This document shows positions 22,638-33,659 of a stretch of DNA of 64,000 nt, piece by piece. Positions within the stretch are counted from its first letter, which is position 1. Every line of letters begins with the position of its first letter. The position numbers were made by a program, and so were the translations under genes. The notes below the pieces were generated by a model. That model saw only the letters and a list, made by a program, of their open reading frames with translations, did no database searches and had not been told where the DNA came from. The stretch is from Malachius bipustulatus (lineage: Eukaryota > Arthropoda > Insecta > Coleoptera > Melyridae), in contig OU342638.1 of assembly GCA_910589415.1 (NCBI GenBank), forward strand, positions 14,486,014 through 14,550,013, given 5' to 3'.

Positions 22638-23138
22638 CACGGTGTAAGATAACTAAGGTGTTGGAACAAGACTCCCCAGTGCGACCCGATATCGTCACGT
22701 TACATCTGTTTTATCCATTTGTTTTGTTGCTCTCGCTCGCAATGGTTAGTTCTGTCGTACTCTTCACTCGGACAAGCGCACAAGCGCTAGCATAAATGAT
22801 TCACGCATATTCGCTGATAAACGCGTGCTCTTATGTTCTAATTTTATTAATATTTAAATGTTAAAATGTCACTCGATGAAATACCCGTTATAGTTTCATC
22901 GCATCAACTCCTACAATTAGGCACATCACAGTTTCTACCCATTTTTGCTTATCGCTTCTTCAGAAAAAAATAAAATTGAGTAGCATGACACCCTGATAAT
23001 GGCAATTTGCATGTGTAAGAGCAAGAGGTCAGAGCCCAGCTGGCAAGACTCTCTCATACACTGAGGTTCAGGTTTTCGTCTCGCGCTTTACTGTTGAAAT
23101 ACGTGCTTCGTTCACTCACCTATATATCTTACACCGTG
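22638..23138. mobile_element. hAT-like non-autonomous DNA transposon (501 bp)
   Basis: It has perfect 14-bp terminal inverted repeats CACGGTGTAAGATA, flanked by a perfect 8-bp target-site duplication CTGTAGGG (22630-22637 and 23139-23146). An 8-bp duplication is typical of hAT (and also of P) elements. No transposase is encoded. It is inserted inside LTR Q, so it is younger than the LTR. Confidence 0.88.
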
Positions 23139-23639
23139 CTGTAGGGTAAGCGGTGTAAGCGGCTTCCCCTCGTGGCTGGGTAACCGGTGGAATATTTTTA
23201 ACTTGTACCTAGTGCCTGTCCTGAAAGCGCCTGTCCTCTCCTGGAAACCCTGCCTCGACACTCGGGTACCTTTGGTAGGGACGCCAGCCAAACGTGATAA
23301 AAATATATTGAGATATCCTTTCATCGTTCTCTCACGGCCCGATCTTGATTTGTTCAGTTTAAATTGTTTGCCCCCCCCCCCCCCCCACAGAGCGTAGCGC
23401 CGCCTCCCGGTGATGATCGCTCATGTAGATTTTGTAGATATTTTTTTTTTTTAGATTTAAAGTTAAGTTTGAGTTAGGTCTAGTTTGTTATTTGTCAATA
23501 GTTTCCCGTAAGTAGGTATTGTAATTTTTATATAATTGGATAGGTATATAGGGATTATATTTTTTAGGTTTAATTAAATTTGATAATTTATTTTCAGTTT
23601 TCGTAGGTAGGTACTTTGATTTTTGTTTATGTATTTTCC

Positions 23640-24115
23640 CGTAAATTTAAACTCAGATTTTTTCCCGCAGGTTGTACTAGCCAATAAAATAGTTTTGCTT
23701 TTTGCACACGTTACGTACTTACGTGTATTTTTTTTTAATTTTTGAACTTAGAATTTTTCCCGTAGGTTGTAATAACCAGTAGAACAGTTTTGATTTTTGC
23801 ACACGTTACGTACGTGGACATTTTTGTAAATTTAAACTTAGTAAATTTTTTTCTAGATCTCAATAACCATAAAAGAGATTTTGATTTGTGCACACGTTAC
23901 GTACGTGGGTATTTCCATAAAATTAAGCTTGAGATTTCTTCGTAGGTTGTAAGAACCGATATAATAATTTTGCTTTTTGTACACGTCACGTATGCGTGGC
24001 TGTTTTAATAAATTTGCACTTAGAGAAATTTGCGGCAACCTATAACAATCGTAGAAATAATTTTTGTCCTGTGTAGACGCTACATACATTTACTATTTTT
24101 GGTGGCAAAACTGTG
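23640..24115 (+). repeat. ~91-bp tandem array with palindromic core in LTR Q
   Basis: Five diverged copies share the layout CCCGTAGGTTGTAATAACC, an A/T segment, then a core near CACACGTTACGTACGTG. Cores start at about 23705, 23800, 23891, 23981 and 24072. The core of copies 2 and 3 is palindrome-like (CACGTTACGTACGTG). Fainter copies may extend left to 23470. The array lies between the TATA box and the primer binding site. Confidence 0.7.
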
Positions 24116-24632
24116 AATTTGATAAAATTAATTCTTCTTTGTTAATAAATAATGATTGATAAAAATTTGGGCCTTTCTGTTTTACCGTGATTTTCCGCTA
24201 AATTGACCGGACGACCCGACATAAATTAACCGAGAGTGAAGGGAAAGGTAAGAAACCCCCTCGTAGGAATTACGATAGCCAACCAGACCGCCAACACCAG
24301 CACCGCCGTTCTCTCACAAGCAGGCAGTCTGTCGACCGCTCGCCGCTCGCACGCCGACCAGCACCAGCACCGGCACCACCGAATAATATTAACCTCGCTT
24401 ACATCTCCGCTCCACGGGAAGGCACAAGGGACGTTCAGTGAGCGATTAAAGCCCGTTCCATTGAACTCATTGTCTTCGGTGAAAACTTCATCTGACCCCT
24501 GGCGTTTCCGTTTCTCCATTGAGCTGCCTTTAGGGACAAGGATACGATAAACGTATCACCTGTGTGACTCAGGCAATTGGGAAATATTTAGCGAGAACAT
24601 TTTCCCCAGGGAGTAAACCCTTAATAAAAATC

Positions 24633-24643
24633 TGGCGCCCGAG
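24633..24643 (+). other. Primer binding site of LTR Q
   Basis: TGGCGCCCGAG, identical to those after LTRs P and R, six bases beyond the inferred LTR end. Confidence 0.6.
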
Positions 24644-24897
24644 CAATCCGTCGAACTCCATCTACATACTACGCGTGCATACATACGTGAATTTCCCAGC
24701 GAGCCCGAGAACGTCACAAACGAAAGCAAGAAGTTATTTGATACAGAGGAACTTTTAAGATTGTCGAAGTTCTACAAAACGATCGCTACAAAGTGAAAGA
24801 AGATCGACACACTCGGAGATCAAGCCCTCCCCATGAAGGTATCGTTGCACTCGAGAATATGAAACCGTTACAGTTTCAGAAACGTTAAAGATGTCTA

Positions 24898-25060
24898 ACA
24901 GGTCTCTCTCCAAGGCTAAAGGCCACTCTTAAAGACTACAGGTCTCTCTCCAAGGCTACGGGCCACTCTAAATAACTAAAGGTCTCACTCTCTCTCAAAG
25001 GCTAAAAGCCACCCTTACAGGCTATAGATCACTCTCGAAAGCGATATGTCGCCTTGCAAG
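24898..25060 (+). repeat. ~40-bp tandem repeats after the LTR Q primer site
   Basis: Four imperfect units of the form AGGTCTCTCTCCAAGGCTA plus GGCCACTCT start at about 24900, 24940, 24981 and 25025. They lie about 260 bp downstream of the primer binding site, in what would be the leader or start of gag. Unit length drifts from 40 to 46 bp. Confidence 0.65.
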
Positions 25061-25527
25061 TTCTTCAAGGACAAAGAACCCTACAGGATTACCTAGTGGA
25101 CTCTACCTGCGGAGCGGCAGCAGGGCTGCTGAGTAATTATATATTGTCATAACAGTACCAGTGCCTTTCATGTCGTTATTCCTGAAAATTTTAAAACTCG
25201 GTTACGTCATTCTTAAAATGATCATTGTATTGTAAAACCAACATGATTAACAACAACAAAAAAAAATTCTGGTGAATATTTTTTAGTCAATTATTCTTAT
25301 GTAACAATTTCTAAAAGACTAGTGACAGTCACGTGGTATAACCGATCATAACTTATCATAATGATTAATAATAATAATTGATCATTAATAATAATAATAA
25401 TAAGCAGTAAATAATCAGAACAGTTACAGAAATATAAATTATTACAATAATTTGTTTTGCTACTTCCATACCAAAAGGTACAGAGGTTAAACAATTATTT
25501 GATCTTCCACCACTCAATTAATATACC

Positions 25528-25670
25528 GGGTGTTCACCAGCAGAGCGGAGAGCGGACATGGCTTAATGAGGGTGGGTGTAGTTTTTCAAGGCGATTCAGG
25601 AGATGGTTTTTAAATTTTCCCGATGCCCTTCGTTTCGATGTTACAGGGTGTTTCATTTATTTTGCCGAAA
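25528..25670. repeat. Fragment with TACAGGGTG-type ends
   Basis: TACCGGGTGTTCACCAG at about 25528 and TTACAGGGTGTTTCA at about 25641 resemble the end motif of the foldback elements, but no partner arm is visible here. It may be a piece of a broken foldback. Confidence 0.35.
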
Positions 25671-25869
25671 TTTTTTATGAGCAGTGTCTCTTAAACAAAT
25701 TGATGGAATTTGATAAAATTTGGACATATTTACTTGTTTGCCTTATTTTGCCGTATGAAATTTGGCAAAAAAATTATTTTTTCTTGATTCGAAAAATCAA
25801 GAACATTTTTTTGTTGTAAATGAAAATAAAAACAATAAAAGCAAAAGTTGAATGAGAAAACCCTGAGAT

Positions 25870-28200
25870 CTAGTCGACTATGTGATAATTTTTGAAACGT
25901 CAAATGAATAGCTCTTGACGACTTATGTGAAAGTATTTAATTTTAGTTACTTTCAGTGATTGAAAGCTTGCTTCATGAGAAGTATTGTGACAATGTTATG
26001 CTAATGCGCATTTCTTGTTAGGATTCTTTATGTCGCTTTTGTGTTGTATGAGACATTTTTTTAAGAGTTGGGATGTTTGACCTATGTAGGTATACCAATT
26101 CGCAGGCCTCGCATGGAATCTGTTATACCACATTACCCTTTCTTCATATAAACAGTCAGTTAATTATGAAGAAATCCTTTTTCATTATTTTTATATTTTC
26201 TGTGTTTAGGAGGTTTGTCAGTTTATTCGTGAGATCGTTTATATGTGGAAGTGAGACGAATCGTGGTTGGGTAACAGTTGTGTGGTGTCTATTATCTTGG
26301 TTTTGTGTGTTTGGTTGATTTGCTGTGCTATGCAGGATTCTGTTCAGTAGGTTTTTGGGATAGCCATTGTGTATGCTATAAAATCAATTAATAATTTTCT
26401 TGCGTGGACTGTATTTTTATGTTCTCGTAGGTAGGTAATTATCCCACAGGATATTGCGAAGAACCCTTTGATCTAGTGTCAAAATACCAATATTCTACAC
26501 AATTAGAATTAAGTGTAAGCAGTAGCTACGCAACAATCAGTTAAATTAAGGAAAAAACTACTTACCGAAACAGTAGAAACCACCAGCGCTATGAATAGCA
26601 AGCACTACGGGATCAAGGAAATCTCTAGGAAAGGAATGTGGCTAGAAGGATCTAGTACTTATCTACTATCGGTTGATCCAGTGGTGGGTCCTATGTGACT
26701 TCGTGAATTCACTATCGCGGGTTCACTATTATATGAGAAAATTCCATAAATAATTATTGCGTAGCCTGGCCACTATATTTTGAGAGTACCGTCTTGTTCT
26801 AATTAGAAAATCGTACTGACTTACTGGGCTATCTGTCTCTCTCTCTCTCTCCTTTTATCTTCCCTCAGATAAAACAAACAAATTGCAAATTTCCTTCAAA
26901 GGTGGTTCAACCTTGAGAGCCAATCCACCAGATGTCTCCAAATTAAATTTAAAAATAAAAACAACAAACTGACCAATTATCAAAAGAAAGGCAGAATCGG
27001 CCTCTACACATTGGTTTCAAGGATGGATTTTAAGTTTATGACTTATGAGATTTTTGTGTAAAAGGGTAGGATGACAGATGTTTCTCACTCTATCTTTCAT
27101 GTTGCGGATTAAATTTATTTTTTGTTGCATGGGGTGGTTTTGATAAATAATGAATAAATCTGTTTGATGACATGGATTTTCTATACCAATCTAGTATCAT
27201 TTGATCATTAGATAATCTAATTATTTTGGTGTCAAGGAATGGTACCTATAGAGTTGTTCATTTCTGTTTCCTTCGTGAACTGGATAATAATATGTTCATT
27301 ATATTGATTGAAATAGTCTAATGTGGACTCTACTTGATCTTAGGAACTTAGGAACTGCTGTTATGATGTCATCTACGTATTTTTTTATAAAGGGTAGTTG
27401 GAAACGGAGTGAGTCACAAATCTCGTCCAATATGTGGTCCATCTCTATTCTGGCTACTACCGGACTTAAGCTAGATGCCATTATTGGGCAGCCGAAAGTT
27501 TGTTTACAGAGTTTATCGTCAAATGAAAAGTAGTTCGAGTCAAAAATTAATTTTATTAATTGTGTGAATTCTGTTTTCTGTATGTTTGTGTGTGTATTTA
27601 TAGTGTCCCACTTTTTTCCACAACTTCCAATACCAGAACTGTGGGGATATTGGTAGGTATATAATATGATATGACATCAAAGCTGACATTTCAGAGAAAT
27701 GGGAAGAATCTCTGATAAAATATCTGTTTTTGCCTGGAGTATTTATGCATGACACTATCGGTCTGAGGCTTAATTCTGGCTTGTGTATTTTGGGCATGCC
27801 ATAGAATCTGGCAGGAATTGAGTTGTATTCATAAAAGGATTTTGCCTCAGTTTAGGTTGTCAGTTTATATAATAGCTGGTAATGAGGTGGGTGAACTGTG
27901 CTCGTAGAAGATCTTTGTTGTCGTAGTTGGGGTGATTGTCTATTATCTCGTCGACATCGGCTAACATTTTTTGAATTGTAAAGTTATATCTGGGTACCTC
28001 TAAACTGAATTTTGGACCTAGCGAAAGGAATTTATGAACATTGGTGGGTAGTGTGGTGTTGCTAACATTTTTACACCACAAATCGTAAGTTTTGAGTTTG
28101 TTATTTTGATATTGTAGTAGTTTATTGACTTTATTTGGGTTCTTGTGTTTGGTTAAATGGAAGTTTCTATTGTAAGCAACATCATTTCTCTAGTGAGTAT
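25870..28200 (-). mobile_element. Penelope-like element (RT plus GIY-YIG endonuclease), decayed
   Basis: The minus strand gives, in order: an N-terminal region (FLSLGPKFSLEVPRYNF and MLADVDEIIDNHPNYD, about 28081-27860); the RT with MPKIHKPELSLRPIVSCINT (about 27797), KLCKQTFGCPIMASSLSP and RIEMDHILDEI, and KYVDDIITAVP (27481-27299); and a C-terminal GIY-YIG endonuclease region (CEACELVYLGQTSQLLKK-like, with LIQHKSDIKN, NKKCALA and SHEASFQSLK, about 26130-25960). PKIHKP and the GIY-YIG tail together are diagnostic of Penelope-like elements. Frameshifts and stops disrupt it. Confidence 0.75.
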
Positions 28201-28374
28201 AATTAATCTATCTCAAATTCGAGATCTTTTACCCTTTAATATATTACCTAATCATCAATGAAATGCCCTATTATATATATATATATACTTCACAGCTCAA
28301 AATCTGACTTCCTTTGAATGAGAATAATTATTTTTTCTACTCCCAACGTTTAATATGCATATTAAATATGAATC

Positions 28375-28427
28375 ACCAGTGCTTTAATGGGTCTCATTAA
28401 GATACAAATTTTCATTAAAGCACTGGT
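28375..28427. repeat. Perfect 15-bp-arm hairpin
   Basis: ACCAGTGCTTTAATG (28375-28389) and its exact reverse complement (28413-28427) enclose a 23-base loop. No coding sequence surrounds it. A (TA)n run lies at about 28266-28285. Confidence 0.7.
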
Positions 28428-29103
28428 CAAGCTATCCAATGGCAGAGGAGCATTTGCAATCGGATCGGGTCCTTTTCGCTCACGATCGGGTCGGCAAGCC
28501 AACCGAAGTCACAGAGTTGTCATACTCACGACAAAAATTGCCTTATGATATAAGTTCTGTATTTCTGAAAAAAAAATCTGAACGTTTATTTAATTTAGAA
28601 CATAAGTAACATTCAAAGAAAATTTATCAAGATTTTATGTTACCTTAATTAATTTGATAAGTAGGTATATCGTGTAAAAGATGGGAAGATAAAGTATTAT
28701 ATCATTCGTAGAGCTCCGTGCCTCCGTGATAGTATTCAAAGCGGCAACGCTGCGACCCGCGTTGCACAGGAAAACAATATCGTAATTAATGGCTGTCGAT
28801 GTTATTAAAATTATGAATTAATCTCAAAATCGAAGCGTAAAATTCGAAATTCGAACTTCGCATAATAAAAATTACGCAGTAGTGAGTAGTGCCCTTTAGA
28901 CTTGATACTAAAACATGTCTCAGTAGAATAACCTTAGCGACGAAGAGAAAATTTGGTAATATGCGTAAACAAATAGCAACCTATTTTAACTTCAATGATC
29001 CGCAATTGTACACGGGTCATTGTTAAAATATATAATTTTTTAATCTTTTCTATGAAATAAACAAGGGTCGTAGAAAAAATAGTGTATGGAACTCGCAGAT
29101 AGT

Positions 29104-29184
29104 GGCTATTAATACGCTCTTATGATGGTTAAGACACTCGCCTACGGCTCGTATCTTAACCATCATACTCGCGTATTAATAGCC
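29104..29184. repeat. 81-bp near-perfect hairpin
   Basis: The left arm begins GGCTATTAATACGCTCTTAT and the right arm ends GCGTATTAATAGCC. The arms are about 39 nt with a 3-base loop (TAC) and only a few mismatches. No gene is recognised within several kb. Confidence 0.75.
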
Positions 29185-29404
29185 TTCATTATAAGCTCGT
29201 TGCATAACATACTAATTCAGAAGCTAATTTGATTGTGTTTTTTATTGATAGACGTGAAAACATTTTTTTCTGTGTTTACGATTATTAGTTTAAGACCGGT
29301 TCACCGCTTTATCTAACTTTGAAATAAAAAAACCTTCACGTCAGATTACTTGGCAGGTATCGATAAACCAGGCTACCAGGCTTTTAATAAAAATTCTTTT
29401 TTAA

Positions 29405-31163
29405 ACTTGTCATATTTTTGTTATTAAAAGACCAATTTAAAAACTTTTTTCACCCGCATGTAGGTGACTTAATTGTTGTTGCGATTGCTCTTCTAATTTT
29501 CAGAATCATTCATAATTGAATGTGAAAAAAAATAAAAAAGAAATTCCATCGATTTAATAATTTAAAAAAAGTGTAAGCTAATTATGAAACAAATTGAATA
29601 ATAATAAATTATTATATCAATTACAGCAATCCAATTGTTTTTTTGTAAGCTAATTTTCGACCAGCGAGGCAATTTTTTATTTTTTGTTACAAGTGCCCAT
29701 ATATGCGAGACAAAATGAGGATAAGACTTCAAATTATATGTTGAAGAAAAAAAAATTTAAAAGAAAATCACGATCGAGAAAATACAGGAAGATAAAATGG
29801 CCGATGCGGGAAACAGTCGAAATGACCTGCCGAAGTTTCTCCCGATTTTGACAGTTTTTCCAACGTTTCAGGAAATAAACTATATTTGCCTTTTTTGTAG
29901 GTAATGAATAGCTCTATCGCACTGTTTTGTTATTTTTTCGATGGGTCGAAAAATAATTCGAAAAAAATTTGAAATCATGCAAAAAATGATAGAAGAGCGT
30001 CGAAAAATGCTTGTCGTGGGGAAATTTTTTTTTTGCCGCTTACCTAATTTTTTTGGAAAAACGATCTGCTCCTTAAAGTTTGTACGTCTATGCTTTCCCT
30101 AAGTAACTTTACAAACAGATTCTTCTCGCCATGTACCGTTACCGAGAAACAAATCCTATAGTTGAGACGTTGTAAAAAGAAGTACGGCCCTGAACGGGGG
30201 CCTTAAAATTATCGGATCCGGCCCATTTTCAATAGGTCGTATTTGGGGTCCCAAGGTTCGTCCATGCCAAATTTCAACTCGGTCGGTGCAACTTTCAGAC
30301 ACCTAGAGTGTTTCCTAGGTCGTTTCCGAAAAAAACCGAAATTCCAGAAAAAAAGACACTTACCGGTAACGGATCCCGCTCATTTTCAATAGGCATCGTG
30401 GAACCGTGCGCCTCTTCAATCGAGCCATATTTCAACTTTCTACGACGAAAAATGCGGCTCTAGAGTGCCTCCTAGCAATCGCATAGACGGACAGACCTCC
30501 TGACTGACATTTTTAGGGACTACCGAGAAAACCGTTGTTGCCAAATGCCTTTTTTTTCAGCATATTAGAAAAGAAAAAAATTCTTATTAAATTTTCCAAG
30601 CCAGTAATACATCTTAAGCAATTTTTTTAAGTGCTAATAAAAAAAGCATTGCTAACGCATGCTTTCGAATTTTTTTCGAAATATTGTCTACCGATCGAAA
30701 AAATAACAAAGCTCTATGATAGAGACGTCTTTTATCTACAAAAAAGATAGATATAGTTTTTTTCCTAAACCGTTGGAAAAACTGTCAAAATTCGGAAAAA
30801 CTTCGGCAGGTCATTGAAACGGTTCAGACGTGTTTCTCATATATCTTCCTCCATCGACGACAGACTTCAACTTATGTAAAAAATTTTTCTTCAACACATA
30901 ATTTGAAGTTTTGGCTTCACTTTATCTCGATTATGTTGGTACTTTAAACGAAAAATAAAAAAATTCCTCGCTGCTCGAAAATTAGCTTACACTTTTATTT
31001 TTATAAAAAAATCGATAAATTAATTCTTTTTTATTTTTTTTGTCTTCTTCTTTATGCACGATTGGGAAAATTAGAAGGGCAGTCGTAACGACAATTAATT
31101 CACGCAAATGATTGTGAAAAAATTATCCACACATTGGTCTTTTAATAACGAAGATAACACAAT
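29405..31163. mobile_element. Large foldback element FB-3 (~1.75 kb imperfect palindrome)
   Basis: Left-arm landmarks recur in reverse complement on the right: GTTATTAAAAGACCAAT (29419 against 31150), GTAAGCTAATTTTCGA (29646 against 30985), ACTTCAAATTAT (29729 against 30910), GACCTGCCGAAGTTT (29826 against 30810), and TTTTGACAGTTTTTCCAACG (29849 against 30790). The centre is near 30300, and 30212-30482 there holds a ~157-bp direct repeat starting CGGATCC. It has no coding capacity. Confidence 0.75.
30212..30482 (+). repeat. ~157-bp direct repeat in the centre of FB-3
   Basis: CGGATCCGGCCCATTTTCAA (30212) is repeated as CGGATCCCGCTCATTTTCAA (30369). Both are followed by an ATTTCAAC(T) block and a CTAGAGTG block at the same spacing. 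Similarity is moderate. Confidence 0.55.
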
Positions 31164-31439
31164 TTTTAGAAATTTTTAATAATACGTTCCCCGCGATTCA
31201 CCGGCCACGGCTCGTGTCTTGACCTGCCCGAGCGCTGGCTCGTGTCGCTCCGTTCCCCCGCTAGTACTATTACAATGGTCACGTAGGTATAGCTAACCAT
31301 AATAAATGCGCGGTTCCTATTCCGGAAATGCCTTAATTTATGTTTTTTCTTATGGATTTTGTAAATATTTTTTTTTACAATTAATTGCGATGTACTATTA
31401 GTCTTTCACTAATAATTTGGACTGACAATTATTTTCAAA

Positions 31440-33300
31440 ATTTAAAAAATTCACCGTGAAAAATAGGGTGAAGAACGTAATGTCATATTACGTATTCGGA
31501 AATTCCGTAAACGCCACCGAAGGAAATATTTTTTCCGATGCGAAGATTCCAGATGGCGGCCATTTTGTAATTTTAACGTAACGAAAAGACTCCCGGCCAC
31601 TACACCCCGCTGAAATATTTCCTAAAAACCAAATCGAACTGTCACTTTTGAAACGTCAAAATCGAAAAGTTGAAAAAAAAGAGTTTTTGCACATGAAAAA
31701 ACTTAAATAAAATCGAAGGATCAAGATGGCGGCCAGATTTTGGTATCGTCGTAAAGGTGAAATGTGTAGCAATAACATATTGGTGCAAGAGCTATTCCGG
31801 ATAACTGCAACCGTGATTTTTTTAAACGTCAAATTCAAGAATATTGAGAAAATATTGTTTTTCTTTTTACCAAATGTCATTATAGTGACGGTATAAATGG
31901 TGATTTAATTATTTTTGGCGATGTCAAAATAAAGACATTGCTTGCGACTCTCATCTGGCTATGCCGAAAAAATGACAGAGAATTCGAAAATGGCACTTAA
32001 AAAATGGCAAACTTGGAAAACACGAAGAAGAGTAATTTTTTTCCAACAAAAAAAATCGCGGCGACCTTGAAATTCGCGATACAATTGTTTTCGAAATATT
32101 ACAATAAAGGCAATACTGTTAACTAGAACGTGGTTTTGAAAAAAACTTGAAAAAAATCTAAACTGGGACTTTTTAAACGTCGAAAGTTGAGAAATCGCGA
32201 GTAAAAATCGGCCCTTTTCTCAAAATCATAACACCGCCATTTTGGAAATTTAAACGACAAAAGTTGAAAATTCCGACAGAGCAACTCTTCCACAACCCCG
32301 CAAAAATGATCCCCAAATCCCGATGTACGAAAATTGCCGAGAAAAAAAATTCCGAACTATAGATGATTTTCATTGATTTTGCTCGGAAATCGTCGAGATT
32401 TTAAACGGAAAATTGTTCCGCTTGCACATTTTTTACCGTAACTTTGGCTGCTTCGGTCGGGGGAACATCTCAACAGTATCTGCGTGTAGCTAAGAAATTG
32501 CTCTTCCAGAATGCATAGTTTCGTCGTAATCGACAGAACCGTCTATCAGCTGTAAGCCGTCGAAGTCGATTTTCAAAAATATTTTTTGCAAATTTTCTAA
32601 AGCGTCTGTAGCGGCCATTTTGAAAATTTTCGCGATCGCAATTTCACGTTACGCTTCTTATCGACAAACTCTGTCGACCGAAAACAATTGTCCTCCAAAA
32701 ACGTGCACTGTTTCGGAGAAAACGGCAAAACAAATTCGGTCAAGAAAAATCGTATCCCTTTCGATTTTGGTCAAAAAATGAAAATAAATAAAAATGGCTG
32801 AAATTCGCACACGGGCCTCCTGGAGTAATAGCAAATTTCGAACCGAGAAGCTTTCTTCGTTTTCTTGCATAGTTTCGAAGATAATGGCGTCCAAATATCA
32901 AATTATATGGCAATAAAAGGGGAAATGAGTGTCTCGAACAAAGGAAATAATTTTTTTGGATTCTGACAAACAAAATGGCGCCAATTTTTTAATTTTGACG
33001 TAACGAAGAGACTTTAGGTTACGACTTTCTTTTGAGAAAATTGCGAAATTAAGATTTAAAGTGTCATTTTTTAAATGTCAAATTCAAGAGCATTTAAAAA
33101 ATCATTTCTCTTTTCAACAAAACTCATTTCGGCATTTTGTTGATTCCATAGACCGCATTGACATATTTGACAGCTGTCAAAAAAAAAATCCGCGCTTCTC
33201 GCGACCTGTTCTCTCTTTCACGACCAACTTGAACTGTCAAATTAACGCGTGACTAACTTTTACGCGAATCTAACTTTTACGCGCGGTCTCTGAAGTTCCC
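31440..33300. repeat. Degenerate AT-rich repeat region (ACGTCAAA / GGCGGCCATTTT words)
   Basis: Two words recur with irregular spacing: TTTAAACGTCAAA-like (31647, 31822, 32172, 32249, 33069) and GATGGCGGCCATTTT-like (31551, 31725, 32228, 32612, 32972). This suggests an old, diverged tandem structure. No coding sequence is seen. Confidence 0.4.
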
Positions 33301-33315
33301 ATATTGGTCCTTCAG

Positions 33316-33475
33316 GAGCGATATAGAAAAAAATAACACAAAAAGAGATGAATGGCAGATTTCAACTATGACGCGGAATCTACTGATCACGGTGCCGTAC
33401 AGCGATCTAGAAAAAAAAGGTAACACGAAAAAAACATGAAAAATTCTAACTTTGACGGGGATCTACTGAAACTCC
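33316..33475 (+). repeat. ~85-bp direct duplication
   Basis: AGCGATATAGAAAAAAATAA at about 33317 is echoed by AGCGATCTAGAAAAAAAAGG at about 33402. Both continue to a GACG(C)GG.ATCTACTGA end. Confidence 0.55.
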
Positions 33476-33550
33476 GGGCCGAAGGCCCGTAATGGAGGGC
33501 CGAAGGCCCGACGCCGCCGGCAGGCCAAGGTCTCTGAAGAGAGACCTTGT
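33473..33550. repeat. GC-rich cluster of short palindromes
   Basis: GGGCCGAAGGCCC occurs twice (33476-33488 and 33497-33509), each a 5-bp stem hairpin. GCCGCCGGC follows, then AAGGTCTCTGAAGAGAGACC closes on itself (about 33528-33549). This GC island stands out from the AT-rich surroundings. Confidence 0.65.
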
Positions 33551-33659
33551 TTATCTCATAAAATTGAAGACCAAAATTTTTTAATTATTTTTCCCGTACT
33601 CTACTGAGTGTCCCCTACAATGTACTGAAGAGTTTATCCGTCATTTTCTTAACACCCTG

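Larger units (their letters stand above)
21770..24626 (+). mobile_element. Long LTR 'Q' carrying a hAT-like insertion and a 91-bp array
   Basis: It starts TGTAACGAAGTC with a perfect 8-bp stem hairpin. The TATA box is at 22199-22206 and a hAT-like element sits at 22638-23138. A poly-C run lies at about 23371 and a ~91-bp tandem array at 23640-24115. The 3' section is shared with P and R and is followed by a primer binding site. Without the inserted DNA it would be about 2.35 kb. It has integrase-like sequence on its left and a primer binding site on its right. Confidence 0.6.

Noticed and set aside
24898..25060. Possible CRISPR-like repeat-spacer array
   Set aside because: Units are contiguous imperfect tandem repeats without unique spacers, in a eukaryotic retroelement.
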